A DNA stretch of 64,000 bases from contig CAVOGJ010000013.1 in the NCBI GenBank assembly GCA_963695405.1, positions 29,242 through 93,241 of the forward strand, written 5' to 3'. The translations under genes were made by a program, and so were the position numbers. The DNA comes from CAVOGJ01 sp963695405 (GTDB taxonomy: Bacteria; Planctomycetota; Planctomycetia; Pirellulales; Pirellulaceae). Positions 52,101 through 61,846 of this stretch are shown one piece after another. The notes under the pieces were generated by a model. That model was not told the DNA's origin and searched no databases. It worked only from the letters and a program-made list of their open reading frames with translations. Within the stretch, counting starts at the first letter, position 1, and each line of letters starts with the position of its first letter.

Positions 52101-53805
52101 TGCCATGGCGACGGTAGAATTATTGGATCCGACGAACGCTGTCGTGGCGACGGCGACGTCGAATGGGTCGTTTGACCTGGCCATCTTTGACGCCCCAATC
52201 GACATGGCGGGTGTGTACACTGTTCGCGTGAGTGCCGGATTCGCAGGTGACTACTATCTGGTGCTTACCGATCATCTGGCGATCGACTCGGAGCCGAACA
52301 ATTCGCCCGCGGCGGCTCGCAATCTCAATGGCATGTCGGGCGTCTTGGGTAACATGTCAGGCGGCGCCATTCAGCACGTCCGCTACAACGATATCGGGCT
52401 GTTCGTCGATATTTCGTCAGACGGTACGGCCTTAAACTTGGGGGACGACGACGAGGCGACGATCAACACCACGGTCGGCAATACGTTGTTCCCTGCGGGC
52501 CCAACGACGATCGGAAATAATGGAGTCGTCGCTTCGGGTGCGGGTGTCTCGGTCGGAACCGGTAACGAGGCGTTACCCACGACCGATTTTTTCTCAGCAT
52601 TGTCGGTGTTTTGGGATGACATCGATTCGGATTCCGGCAACGTGTATTGGTCGGAACGACAGGTGAACGGCATCGAGACGTTGATTGTGCAATGGGACTC
52701 GAGGCCACACTTTTCCAATGTCGGTGACGCGACGTTTCAGCTGCAATTGTTTGCGGCGGGTCCCGTGGCGGCGCGGTTTGTCTACAAGGATGTCGATTTT
52801 GGCGATTCGCAGTTTGATTTTGGGGCGAGTGCCACCGTGGGCGTTCAGAGCGATCCGTTTACGGGACTCACGATCGTTGATGAACAGGCCTCTCTAGCCA
52901 ACGGCGACGTTATTGATTTCAACACGTTTGAGCAAGACGTGTTTCGCATTGACTTGTCGCCCGGAGAAGCGGTCACGGTGACAACGACAACCCCGTTTGA
53001 CGATGCAAACAACGAGCCGCTAAACGACCTGGACGTAGACCTGCAATTGCTGGATGCCAACGAAAACACGGTGGCCTCCGATACCGATTCTGCGGGGGAC
53101 GGTCGCAATGCCCTTCTCACGTATGCTTCGCCGTCGGGTGGCACTTACTTCATCGCCGTCGGTTCGGCTGCCGGCACCGGCAATTACGTGTTGCGCGTGA
53201 CGTCCACGACGGGTGTAGACGGTGATTTTGATGACGATGGTGACTATGATTGCGATGACATCGATGCATTAACCAATGCTGTGGCGGCGGGCAGTTTTGA
53301 CGCGAATTTTGACCTGAGCGGCGATGGACTCGCTTTGAATCTGGACGATGTGGACGCGTGGCTGGCGGAAGCCGCTGAGGCAAACGGTTTCGCCTCAGCC
53401 TATCTCTACGGAGATGCCAACCTCGATGGTAACGTGGATGTAACCGACTTTAACATCTGGAATGGTCAGAAGTTCACGCTCAACGCCAACTGGTGTGACG
53501 GTGACTTCAACGCCGATGGAGTGATCGACGTCTCCGATTTCAACCTGCTGAACGGCAATATCTTCACTGGTATCGCACCTTTGTTGAGACCAGACAATGC
53601 GAGTGGTTCGAAAGGCGACGAAGCCGTGGCGGCGGTGTCGGTCCAGGTAGCGATGCCGAGTTTTGCACCCGTGGTAGTCGGACGACATGCAGCCTCCACC
53701 GATCTCCGCAACCATGGCGTCCGACGGAACGCCGTGGACCGAGTCTTTGGCGAGGAAGCGGAGCAATGGTCGGTCGTGGACGGTTGGGACAAAGAGTTCG
53801 CGTAG
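49194..53805 (+). CDS. Large secreted subtilisin-like protease with repeated modules and dockerin-like end, frameshifted
   Basis: Starts at ATG 49194 with AGGAG. The N-terminus (KFNLKFEMLEEKQLLAAD) is a LEPR-XLL-like planctomycete export motif. The S8 catalytic triad is complete: D (about 198) in VTDDGVDRTHDD, H (about 256) in NHGTHVAG, S (about 411) in GTSMATPNAAG. Reading shifts at about 49854: NIWQNGGEIA is followed one frame over by SDGIDNDGNGYVDDVEGWDF. Then come an Ig-like domain, a pre-peptidase-type domain, and two similar modules (about 51460-52010 and 52380-52910; FVDISTTG and GNVYWQETQLNG versus GNVYWSERQVNG). The end has two EF-hand-like repeats (GDANLDGNVDVTDFN, GDFNADGVIDVSDFN), dockerin-like. 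Surface attachment is inferred. Confidence 0.8.
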
Positions 53806-53831
53806 TTGCGCAGTCGTAGTCGATGCGACAA

Positions 53832-53865
53832 CCTCGCTTCGGAACCCGTCCGAAGCGAGGTTTTT
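53832..53865 (+). terminator. Intrinsic terminator after the subtilase
   Basis: A 12-bp perfect stem (CCTCGCTTCGGA/TCCGAAGCGAGG), 5-base loop ACCCG, then TTTTT. It lies 27 bases after the subtilase stop and serves the plus strand only. Confidence 0.9.
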
Positions 53866-53897
53866 CTCCGCGCGATACTGAGAGTAATCTGGTTTGC

Positions 53898-54746
53898 CTA
53901 GAAGCCGGTTCCCTCTGCAAAGATCAAGTTCACGGCGTCGGCCACCCGCGTATCGTCCAACTCTGCGGAAATGTCCGTGGCATCACCGTCCACGGCTGTT
54001 TCGATGGATCGCACGCGGATGTCGGCGGCGAAATCGCTGCTGCTGTCGATTACCACATCGTTACCATTGCTCCCGTCCAGACGGACGTCATCCTCAAAGC
54101 TTGTATCGTGAGCCCCGAAAAAATCATCTCCGGATCCCATATTTACATCCATCCGACTTGAGACGCTGGAATCGAAGAGGACGAAATGATCATTGCCGTT
54201 GCCTAGATTGGCCCGCATGCGGCCGTGAAACTGAGTTGTGTCGAAACCTGCCGTGTCGGACCCTCCGCCCGTATCGGCGCGGAAATCCCCCCGAATTTCC
54301 GTCTCGTACGTCACGATCACATCGTCACCGTCACCCGTTCGCAGGTTGACTCGATCCCCCACGCGAACGTTGTCCAAAACGACGATATCATTGCCCGAGC
54401 CCGTGCGAATTTGCAGGTCATCCACCACGTTCAGCACGGCCTGCTCACCATCAGGCCCTTCAGCGGTCAACATCAGCACGTTCTCGCCGTTGCGGAGGTT
54501 GATACGCAGATCATCGGTCACGCCGCTGATCGTTGCGCTTTGTTGGCCGTTAATCGTCGTGCCGTTGAGGCCTTCGACAACGAATTGACCGGATTGCGCG
54601 GTCGCTCGGATGACGACTTCATTCCCGTTATTGTCTCCGTTTACGACCAGATCCGCTCCCGACAGGCTGGCCGATACGTCGCCTGCCATCATCCGTCGCT
54701 GTTCCAGTCGCTCGATCCCCGTGCCGTCGAAAAATTCGCGTTTCAT
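53898..54746 (-). CDS. RTX-like acidic surface protein with LEPR-XLL-type start
   Basis: A 282-residue protein. The start REFFDGTGIERLEQRRMMAGD is the planctomycete LEPR-XLL-type motif. The rest is a beta-helix-like run of acidic glycine repeats: INLRNGENVLML, IRTGSGNDIVVLDN, LRTGDGDDVIVTYE, ANLGNGNDHFVLFD, VNMGSGDDFFGAHD, DGSNGNDVVIDS. These are of the calcium-binding RTX type (GGxGxDxxx). It is probably a cell-surface or secreted protein. No catalytic domain. AAGGGG stands 8 bases before the ATG. Convergent with the subtilase. Confidence 0.75.
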   Translation of the reverse strand: MKREFFDGTGIERLEQRRMMAGDVSASLSGADLVVNGDNNGNEVVIRATAQSGQFVVEGLNGTTINGQQSATISGVTDDLRINLRNGENVLMLTAEGPDGEQAVLNVVDDLQIRTGSGNDIVVLDNVRVGDRVNLRTGDGDDVIVTYETEIRGDFRADTGGGSDTAGFDTTQFHGRMRANLGNGNDHFVLFDSSVSSRMDVNMGSGDDFFGAHDTSFEDDVRLDGSNGNDVVIDSSSDFAADIRVRSIETAVDGDATDISAELDDTRVADAVNLIFAEGTGF

Positions 54747-55008
54747 CGTTGCAGCCCCTTGTTTGGAAGGTGTTGTGACCTGTCTGCATTGGATAGCGGC
54801 AACGTGGGCAAGGTGTTACAGGAAAAAAGACGGTCAGCTAGAAGTCGTGTTTTCCTGGCGAGCGGCGCGAAAAAACCCCGTTCTTGCGGTCGTCTTCTGC
54901 CGCCGTTGGCAGACACCGGTCGCTCGCCCCAGCGGGCCTCAAGAGCTACAATCCCGGACGTCTCGGGTGGCTCGGTGAGAGCCCCTTACCAGCTGTGGGA
55001 ATCCGCCG

Positions 55009-56259
55009 ATGTTGCCCCAATTCTTGAAGCCGTCACGTCTGTCATTGCTTTGTATGTGCGGCCTCGCCGTTTCGGCTTGGGCCGAGGACGCCGGCTCTTC
55101 GGCCCGCAAGCCCATCGTTGTGAGCGAACAAGCGGCCGAATTGCACCGCGCGTCGCTTGTGATTGACGGCCACAACGACCTCCCCTGGACGCTCCGAGAG
55201 CTGGGTGGCGCCTTCGACATCCGTGACATTGCGGAACACCAGACCGAGATGCACACGGACATCCCGCGGCTGCGCAAGGGTGGCGTCGGAGCTCAGTTCT
55301 GGTCGGTGTTTGTCCCGGTGGACACAATGGATACTGGCTCGGCACTGAGCACCACGCTGGAGCAGATTGAACTCGTCAAGCGTATGATCGCACACTATCC
55401 CGAGACATTTGAGTTGGCTCTCAGCACGGCCGACATTCGGCGTATCCATGCTGAGGGAAAAATTGCGTCGATGATCGGCGTGGAGGGGGGGCATTCCATT
55501 GAGAACAGCCTGAACGTGCTCAAGCAGCTGTATGAACAAGGCGCGAGGTACATGACGCTGGCCCATTCTCGCACGCTCGATTGGGCAGATTCGGCGACGG
55601 ACGAAGCTCGCGTGGGCGGACTGTCTGCCTTTGGGGAAGAGGTGGTCCGCGAGATGAACCAGCTCGGCATGCTCGTTGATATCTCGCACGTCTCTCCCGC
55701 CTGCATGAAGCACACGCTCCGCGTCACGCGTGCGCCGGTCATTTTCTCTCACTCCTCAGCCTGCGGTGTCGCTGACCATCCCCGCAATGTTCCGGACGAC
55801 GTTTTGGAATTGACGGCTAAGAACGGCGGTGTGGTCATGGTCAATTTCTTTTCGGCGTATGTCGATCCCGAAGCGGCCAGGCGCGACCTCGAGCGCAACG
55901 AACTTCGAGATCGCTTGATGCTGGAGCATCCGGAGGATCGAGAAGCGGTGCGTGCGGAACTAAAACGCTGGGACGTCAAGCATTCGCCTATTCGTTCGAC
56001 CGTCCACGTGGTACTCGATCACATTGACCATATTGTGAAGGTGGCCGGCATCAACCATGTGGGGCTCGGTTCCGACTATGACGGCGTGTCGACTTTGCCA
56101 CTCCAGCTGGAGGACGTCTCGACCTACCCGGTTTTGACACAAGGCCTGCTCGATCGGGGCTATTCACCCGCCGACGTTCAAAAGGTACTCGGCGAAAACT
56201 TAATGCGCGTGTTTGCACAGGCAGAGCAAGTGGCTCGTGATGGGGCACGGGCAAAGTAG
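55009..56259 (+). CDS. Membrane dipeptidase (M19 family)
   Basis: A 416-residue zinc peptidase that hydrolyses dipeptides. Signal peptide MLPQFLKPSRLSLLCMCGLAV. Zinc ligands: H55 and D57 in DGHNDLPW, bridging E158 in GVEGGHSIENS, H in VDISHVSPAC and H in IFSHSSACG; the closing D in GSDYDGVSTLP. Full-length and intact. Probably periplasmic. Adjacent genes point to no pathway. Confidence 0.9.
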   Translation: MLPQFLKPSRLSLLCMCGLAVSAWAEDAGSSARKPIVVSEQAAELHRASLVIDGHNDLPWTLRELGGAFDIRDIAEHQTEMHTDIPRLRKGGVGAQFWSVFVPVDTMDTGSALSTTLEQIELVKRMIAHYPETFELALSTADIRRIHAEGKIASMIGVEGGHSIENSLNVLKQLYEQGARYMTLAHSRTLDWADSATDEARVGGLSAFGEEVVREMNQLGMLVDISHVSPACMKHTLRVTRAPVIFSHSSACGVADHPRNVPDDVLELTAKNGGVVMVNFFSAYVDPEAARRDLERNELRDRLMLEHPEDREAVRAELKRWDVKHSPIRSTVHVVLDHIDHIVKVAGINHVGLGSDYDGVSTLPLQLEDVSTYPVLTQGLLDRGYSPADVQKVLGENLMRVFAQAEQVARDGARAK

Positions 56260-56263
56260 CGTA

Positions 56264-57292
56264 TCAGTCGGCCAGCTTACAGGCCAAATCGACCGCCCGC
56301 CGAAGACTGCTGATGTCGGCAATTCCCTGCCAGGCAATATCGCAGGCGGTGCCGTGGTCGACGGATGTACGGACGATCGGCAATCCCAGCGTCACGTTGA
56401 CGGACAAGTCAAACGCCAGCGCCTTGACGGGGATATGCCCTTGATCGTGGTACATGCACACGATGCAGTCCATGGCCGCTCGTCGAGCCGGCAAGAATGC
56501 AGTATCGGGCGGTAGCGGTCCTTCGACGTTCATGCCTCGTTCCCGCGCCTCGACGATGGCGGGCATGATCGTCGCTTCTTCCTCGCCGCCCCCGAACAAT
56601 CCACCCTCGCCGGCATGAGGATTCAAGCCACAGACAGCCAAACGCGGATGAGAAGTCCCATAGATGCGCTGCACGGCCGCGTGACTGAGCTCCAGCACCT
56701 CGACGATCCGCTGCCTGGTAAGTAATGCTGGCACGTCGCGATAACCGACATGCGTCGTCACAAAACTGCACGTCAACTCACTGCAAGTCTGCATCATGCA
56801 AAACCGTTTCGATTGCGTGCGGTCGGCAAATATCTCCGTGTGGCCAGGAAAGGGAACGCCGGCCAGATCCAAAGCCTGCTTGTTCATCGGCCCCGTGGTT
56901 ACGGCGTCTACGCCTCGGGCAAGGGCTACCGCAATGGCGCAATCGACGTATCCGAACGAGGCTTTACCCGTGCGTGCATTGACTTCGCCTGGACGAAAGT
57001 CATCGATACGAAGAGATCGAAAATCGATGATCGTCGGTGCGGCAATGCTGCGGCAGGTCTTGGTCAAATCGTCATTCGCCGGAATGATGGGAGGCGTAGT
57101 TAATTGCAACCTTTCGCCTATGTCAATCAGGACCGCTGCGTCGCCAAATATAAGGGGCACGCAGTAATGCGCCACATCAGTTTCGGCCAGCAACCGCAGG
57201 CATATCTCCGGTCCAATTCCGGCGGCGTCACCCATCGTGATCGCGATTCGTGGCTTGCGGATATCCGATGACGATTGGTTTGCGAAGTTCAC
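56264..57292 (-). CDS. PdxA family dehydrogenase
   Basis: A 342-residue NAD-dependent dehydrogenase related to 4-hydroxythreonine-4-phosphate dehydrogenase. Seen: MGDAAGIGPEI, VTTGPMNKQALDLAGVPFPGHTEI with substrate contacts, and the metal-site histidines in TTHVGYRDVP, CGLNPHAGEGG and YHDQGHIPVKAL. Start is GTG 57292. PdxA works in pyridoxal phosphate synthesis, but the PdxA2 branch oxidises 4-phospho-erythronate or threonate in sugar-acid catabolism. No pdxB/pdxJ neighbours are seen, so either role is open. The stop lies 4 bases past the convergent dipeptidase stop. Confidence 0.85.
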   Translation of the reverse strand: MNFANQSSSDIRKPRIAITMGDAAGIGPEICLRLLAETDVAHYCVPLIFGDAAVLIDIGERLQLTTPPIIPANDDLTKTCRSIAAPTIIDFRSLRIDDFRPGEVNARTGKASFGYVDCAIAVALARGVDAVTTGPMNKQALDLAGVPFPGHTEIFADRTQSKRFCMMQTCSELTCSFVTTHVGYRDVPALLTRQRIVEVLELSHAAVQRIYGTSHPRLAVCGLNPHAGEGGLFGGGEEEATIMPAIVEARERGMNVEGPLPPDTAFLPARRAAMDCIVCMYHDQGHIPVKALAFDLSVNVTLGLPIVRTSVDHGTACDIAWQGIADISSLRRAVDLACKLAD

Positions 57293-57346
57293 GTCGATGG
57301 TCTCAACTGCGGAGGTGTTTTAGGGCGGCATCTGTCAGCCCTGCTG

Positions 57347-58681
57347 CTAGACATTGTGGAGTTCGCCCGTCGAATCGCCAAAGCGCTCGGTCGGCACGCC
57401 CATCCGCTGCAGCAGCGCGACATAGAGATTACTCATCGGCTGTGCCTGACTGAGGCGTACGTGTCTTCCCGGACACAATGTCCCACCCCCACCACCGGCC
57501 AGGAGTATCGGCAAGTCGTCGTGCCGATGCGAATTGCCGTCCGAGATTCCTCCGCCATAGACGATCATCGAATGGTGCAGAAGCGATTGACCGTCCTCCG
57601 CAGGTGTATCTCTCAATTGCTGCAGGAAGTAGGCAAACTGCTCTATGTAGAATTTATCGATCCGAGCGATCTTGTCCATTTTATCCGCATCGCCCATGTG
57701 ATGGGAAATCGTATGGTGTCCATCGGGCACTCCAATTTCTTCAAAGCTGCGGTTACTTCCATCGTGCGCCATCAAGAAGGTCACGATGCGAGTCGAATCC
57801 GTTTGAAATGCCAATGCCATCATGTCGAACATCAGGCGTAAGTGCGTCTTGTAATCCTGCGGTATGCCTGCGGGCATCGCGTAATCCACCCTGGGAAGCT
57901 CCGGGGAGGATTCCGACCATTCAATCCGTCTTTCAATCGACCGGACACCCTCCAAGTATTCATCGAGCTTGTGCTGATCTTGCCGTCCAAGCCTGTTCGT
58001 CAACCGCTGCGCGTCGGCAGCCACGAAGTCGAGTACGGACTTGCGGGCTGCGATACGGTCACGAATCGATTCACTATCGGTTCCGCCGAACATACGCTCA
58101 AACACCAACCGCGGATTGGCCTCCGGCGTGATAGGAGAACGTGCATTTCGCCATGACATATTGAACTGGTACGCGCACGAATATCCTGAATCACAAACTC
58201 CACTCTTGCGAGCTCGATCACACGAGAGCTCCAGCGATGGAAAGCGGGTTTGATGACCGGCGGCTAGGGCGGCTTGTTGGTCCACCGATACGCCAACCCG
58301 GATGTCGGCTCCACCGGTCTTGCGAGCCCGAGCGCCGGTGAGGAAGGTCGCTCCGGCTCGCGCGTGATCACCCGCACCGTCTCCCCCCGCGGTTGCGTTG
58401 GCATGCTCCAACCCGGAGAAAAGCTGGATGTTCTCGCGCAGTTCGTCTAGTGGCGCCAGCGTGGGACTTAGCTTGAGGTCGGCCGCCTCGGAGGTCACGC
58501 GCCAGCGGTCGACATTGACTCCATTCGGATGATAAACGAATGCTAACCGTCGAGGCGCCTCGATGGCACTGCTGCTCTCGATTGACGTTGCCGACCGCGA
58601 CAGCGACGAGAACATCGGCAGCGCGACGAAGGCCCCCGCTCCCCGCAAGAAGTTTCGACGGCAAACGATCGAGTGACTCAT
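57347..58681 (-). CDS. DUF1552 family protein
   Basis: A 444-residue exported protein. The N-terminus CRRNFLRGAGAFVALPMFSS is a Tat-type signal. Then come RRLAFVYHPNGVNVDRWR, FSGLEHANATAGGDGAGDHARAGATFLTG, SLELSCDR and DGHHTISHHMGDADKMDKIARID, all family blocks. It always accompanies DUF1592-type proteins in planctomycetes. Function unknown; related to alkaline phosphatase-like folds by some reports. Its ATG overlaps the DUF1592 gene by 4 bases (58678-58681), so the two are co-translated. Confidence 0.9.
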   Translation of the reverse strand: MSHSIVCRRNFLRGAGAFVALPMFSSLSRSATSIESSSAIEAPRRLAFVYHPNGVNVDRWRVTSEAADLKLSPTLAPLDELRENIQLFSGLEHANATAGGDGAGDHARAGATFLTGARARKTGGADIRVGVSVDQQAALAAGHQTRFPSLELSCDRARKSGVCDSGYSCAYQFNMSWRNARSPITPEANPRLVFERMFGGTDSESIRDRIAARKSVLDFVAADAQRLTNRLGRQDQHKLDEYLEGVRSIERRIEWSESSPELPRVDYAMPAGIPQDYKTHLRLMFDMMALAFQTDSTRIVTFLMAHDGSNRSFEEIGVPDGHHTISHHMGDADKMDKIARIDKFYIEQFAYFLQQLRDTPAEDGQSLLHHSMIVYGGGISDGNSHRHDDLPILLAGGGGGTLCPGRHVRLSQAQPMSNLYVALLQRMGVPTERFGDSTGELHNV

Positions 58682-61071
58682 GAGTGTTCCTCCCACTGAC
58701 CAGTTCGCATTCTTTGAAACGGGACAGAACCAATGATCTCGTGGATCAACGTGCGCATGCTGGCGTCTTCCCGTTTTAGCCGCCCGACGATCTCGTCAAC
58801 GCATGGTCCATCAAAATATTCCAAGCCGCGGCCCAAGGCGTATGTCAGCATTTTCTCAGTGAGACATCGAAGGAAATCATCCCTTCGGTCAGCACTCAAC
58901 ACTTCGGCCAGTTCGCGCGCTGATGAAAATGTTTCACCCGTCATTAGTTGCCCTTGGGTGTCGAGCGGCTGACCGTGCTCTTTGTCGCGCCACATGCCCA
59001 GGGCATTATAGTTTTCCATGGCCAGGCCCAAAGGGTCCATCCGCGAGTGACACGACGCGCATTCGACCCGCGAACGATGCGTCTCCATTAACGCACGCAT
59101 CGTTGCTTGGCGTCCCATCTGTTGTTGCACTATCTCGATGGCTGGCACATCCGGAGGAGGCGGAGGTGTGGGGGTTCCCAACAAATTCTCCAGCACAAAG
59201 AGTCCCCGCTTCACCGGCGACGTTCGTGTGGGATTCGAAGTGACGATCAACACGCTGGCCTGGGTCAAAACGCCGCCTCGTTGCGCATGATCCGCTAACG
59301 AGACATACCGTAGTTCGTCTCCATCGACGCCAGCGATTCCGTAGAGTTCCGCCAACCGCGCGTTCAGGAAAGAATAGTCGGCGGTCAGGAGTTCTGTAGG
59401 CGGCTTCCTTTCCCGCACCAAGTGGGCGAAGAACATCGTCGTTTCGCTGCGGATCGCATCACGCAGCTCTCGGTTGAACCCGTCGAACCCATTCCGTTGC
59501 GAATTGCGGAGGATGGCACGGGTGTTAACGAACGTACTCTCGACGTTGTTTACCTGCAGCCACTGACCCACAAAACTTGCGGCAAAGCGATCGAAGCGCG
59601 GATCGTCGATCATCCGCTCGACCTGCGTTTCCAATCGTTCCCGCAGTCGGCCGCGGCGGGCTAAGTCGAACAGCGTATCGTCGGGGAGCGAGCGCCACAG
59701 GAAATACGACAGCCGCGAGGCGAGGACAAATTCAGAAACGGGGATCGATGCCGGTGGTCCCGCTTTCGGGACGGGCGACTCGCAACGGAAAAGAAATCGA
59801 GGTGATGACAAGATGGCAACCAGAGCGCGAGCGATTCCTCGTTCGAATGATTGTGGACCTTCCGCCTCGATGTCCGCCAACGAGACGAGACCCTCCAACA
59901 GGGAGGACTCGACGGGACCTCGAAACGCTCGTTCCGCCAAGCGTTGGAGAATACGGCGGGCGTAAGCGGCTCGCTCGCCTTGATCCACTGTCGGCGAACC
60001 TTCAGAAAATATTCGACCATAGTGTGGTGGATACTCGGAAGGAGGCGCATCCACGGGGCCCACAATGCGAACCTTGTCGATGGCGACCCACAATCGTTCC
60101 TCACCTTCATTCGGCGGATCACCTGGTTGCAGTACAAACCCGAGATGCCACGCATCGTCGTTCACGCGGATTTGCTGCTCCAAGTCGATGGATTGTCGCA
60201 CATCCCAGCCTAGCTGCTGATGGGCAACTTCCTGGCCATTGGAAACGACGGCGAGGCGGGCCGTCTGTGCGGTGGCCGTCATCGCACCGGCGACGCGGAG
60301 TGAAATGCGTACTACGTATTCTCCCGGTTGATGAACACCCAATCGACGCGACACCTCGATCGGCGCGTCCATGTCTAGCCGCTTGGCCGTTGCGGACTTG
60401 TCAACGCTTTTGAATAAGTCGCCCCTGAGTTCCCGTTCCGCCATTTGCGGCCCGTCGACGTGGACGGCCCTTGCCGCAATCCCTTCCGCCGCGTCCAAGT
60501 ATTTTTCCATTAGCATGGGAGATAGAGTCATGGCATCTGCCACGGTGTCGAAACCGTATCCGGTATCGTCGGGAGGAAACATGTCGTCCGTGTCAAAATC
60601 GATTCCCAACCAATCCAGGATGCTAAATCGATATTCGTCGCGATTCAGTCGCCGTAGTGTCACCACACCCGGATCCGGGTTGTGGGGATCCAGGCGGAAG
60701 ATCTCTTGTTCGATTCCGTCGAGCAACTTCCGACGATCGGCAGCGGACGGCTGGACGGCATCTATCGGTGGCATTAAATGTGAACGGAGATTGCGCCAAA
60801 CACGAATCCATTCGCGGAGGTCGCTCGACGCGTCAAAATCGGAGGTCAGCTCGTCTAGCTGGACTCCACCTTCCTCGCTGCCCAGTCCGTGGCAATCGTA
60901 GCAGTAGGTTTGGAACAGTTGCTGCAAGTTGCCGTCCAACGGAACTGCGCCGAAACTGATGCCGACCAGCCCAAACACGATCCATCCGCAGTGGAATATT
61001 CGGGCGGCTGAAATGCGGCTTGGGGCCAAGTCGTAATGGTAGTCAACGGACGGTGGTCGCCATCTGGACAT
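58678..61071 (-). CDS. Planctomycete cytochrome-like protein (DUF1587/1592/1588/1585 type)
   Basis: A 797-residue exported protein. Domains in order: a haem-binding start (YCYDCHG, about residue 50), DUF1587 (VTLRRLNRDEYRFSILDWLG), a carbohydrate-binding-like middle (residues about 190-330), DUF1595/1592 (ARRILQRLAERAFRGP, FVLASRLSYFLWRSLPDDTLF), DUF1588 (RGGVLTQASVLIVTSNPTRTSPVKRG with CASCHSRMDPLGLAMENYN) and DUF1585 (LTEKMLTYALGRGLEYFD). Two CxxCH motifs bind haem c. I chose ATG 61071, before the hydrophobic segment IFHCGWIVFGLVGISFG; the frame is open to 61380 but that part is unlike the family. The substrate is unknown. Operon with DUF1552. Confidence 0.9.
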   Translation of the reverse strand: MSRWRPPSVDYHYDLAPSRISAARIFHCGWIVFGLVGISFGAVPLDGNLQQLFQTYCYDCHGLGSEEGGVQLDELTSDFDASSDLREWIRVWRNLRSHLMPPIDAVQPSAADRRKLLDGIEQEIFRLDPHNPDPGVVTLRRLNRDEYRFSILDWLGIDFDTDDMFPPDDTGYGFDTVADAMTLSPMLMEKYLDAAEGIAARAVHVDGPQMAERELRGDLFKSVDKSATAKRLDMDAPIEVSRRLGVHQPGEYVVRISLRVAGAMTATAQTARLAVVSNGQEVAHQQLGWDVRQSIDLEQQIRVNDDAWHLGFVLQPGDPPNEGEERLWVAIDKVRIVGPVDAPPSEYPPHYGRIFSEGSPTVDQGERAAYARRILQRLAERAFRGPVESSLLEGLVSLADIEAEGPQSFERGIARALVAILSSPRFLFRCESPVPKAGPPASIPVSEFVLASRLSYFLWRSLPDDTLFDLARRGRLRERLETQVERMIDDPRFDRFAASFVGQWLQVNNVESTFVNTRAILRNSQRNGFDGFNRELRDAIRSETTMFFAHLVRERKPPTELLTADYSFLNARLAELYGIAGVDGDELRYVSLADHAQRGGVLTQASVLIVTSNPTRTSPVKRGLFVLENLLGTPTPPPPPDVPAIEIVQQQMGRQATMRALMETHRSRVECASCHSRMDPLGLAMENYNALGMWRDKEHGQPLDTQGQLMTGETFSSARELAEVLSADRRDDFLRCLTEKMLTYALGRGLEYFDGPCVDEIVGRLKREDASMRTLIHEIIGSVPFQRMRTGQWEEHS

Positions 61072-61537
61072 CGTGGAAAACAGGGGGCGAGGTAGGGGAG
61101 GGCAGGTGGGGTAGCCGGCAAGCGGGCCGCAGCCATCGGGACGAACGAGGATTTGCCAGGCGATGGACGGGCCGCTCGATCGTGGAACTAGCGTAACGCG
61201 CCGAGCCGTCACTTGGCCAGTCCGATCGAGTAATTCGCCGCAAAAGGACGTAAAGCAAGGGATGGTCAGAGAGACCGGATTGGGGCTGGCAGCCACACTT
61301 GTTCGGCACACGAAATGCTGTGAGGATTCGGAATTGCCATCGAAGGCCTCAGATTCAGACGAGGACGGTGGCGTGCTCAATGGTTCGATGTCCGCCTTCC
61401 GTTCATCTCGCTCGGCGTTGCGTCCCGTTGACGACCCCGAATTGGTGCATGTCGCGATTGGGACTCCCGGCCGCCGTCAACTGGTGCGGGGTACTCCTAG
61501 TACGCTCGTCAACCGCGAATCCGAACGTGACAACGTA
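61072..61537. other. Intergenic region, nothing recognised
   Basis: Holds the leader of the DUF1592 operon. Long frames on both strands look non-coding (proline/serine-rich, no family). Confidence 0.35.
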
Positions 61538-61846
61538 CTAGCCGCCAGCCAGGGCCCCCCAGATGATGAATGGTTCGCGGCCGTCGACGATCGGTTCGGG
61601 CAGGGGCGCATCCGGCGGATCGTGAGACATGTCCCGTTGGCAGCCAAAATAGCGAACAAAATCGCGACGCTGATGGGTGACATGGTCGCGAATGGTGCCG
61701 CGGAGCATCGGGTACTGGGACTCAAGTGCGTCGAGGATCGTGTTGGCTGTTACCGGGGTCGCAACTTCGAGGGTGATCTCCGAGCCGGTCCGAGCCAGGT
61801 TGCGCAGATGGTACGGCAAGGCAATTCGGATTTCGGCCCTTGTCAT
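61538..61846 (-). CDS. MoaD/ThiS-like ubiquitin-fold protein ending in Gly-Gly
   Basis: A 102-residue protein. It starts AEIRIALPYHLRNLARTGSEI and has VTANTILDALESQYPMLRGTI, a beta-grasp pattern as in MoaD/ThiS sulfur carriers. The end is REPFIIWGALAGG, finishing in GG at the very C-terminus as sulfur carriers do. It is about 20 residues longer than MoaD, with a middle insert (RRDFVRYFGCQRDMSHDPPD). ATG 61846 overlaps the stop of the BNR-repeat gene by 4 bases, so the two are coupled. A sulfur-carrier or conjugation role is inferred; no activating E1-like gene is in this window. Confidence 0.7.
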   Translation of the reverse strand: MTRAEIRIALPYHLRNLARTGSEITLEVATPVTANTILDALESQYPMLRGTIRDHVTHQRRDFVRYFGCQRDMSHDPPDAPLPEPIVDGREPFIIWGALAGG

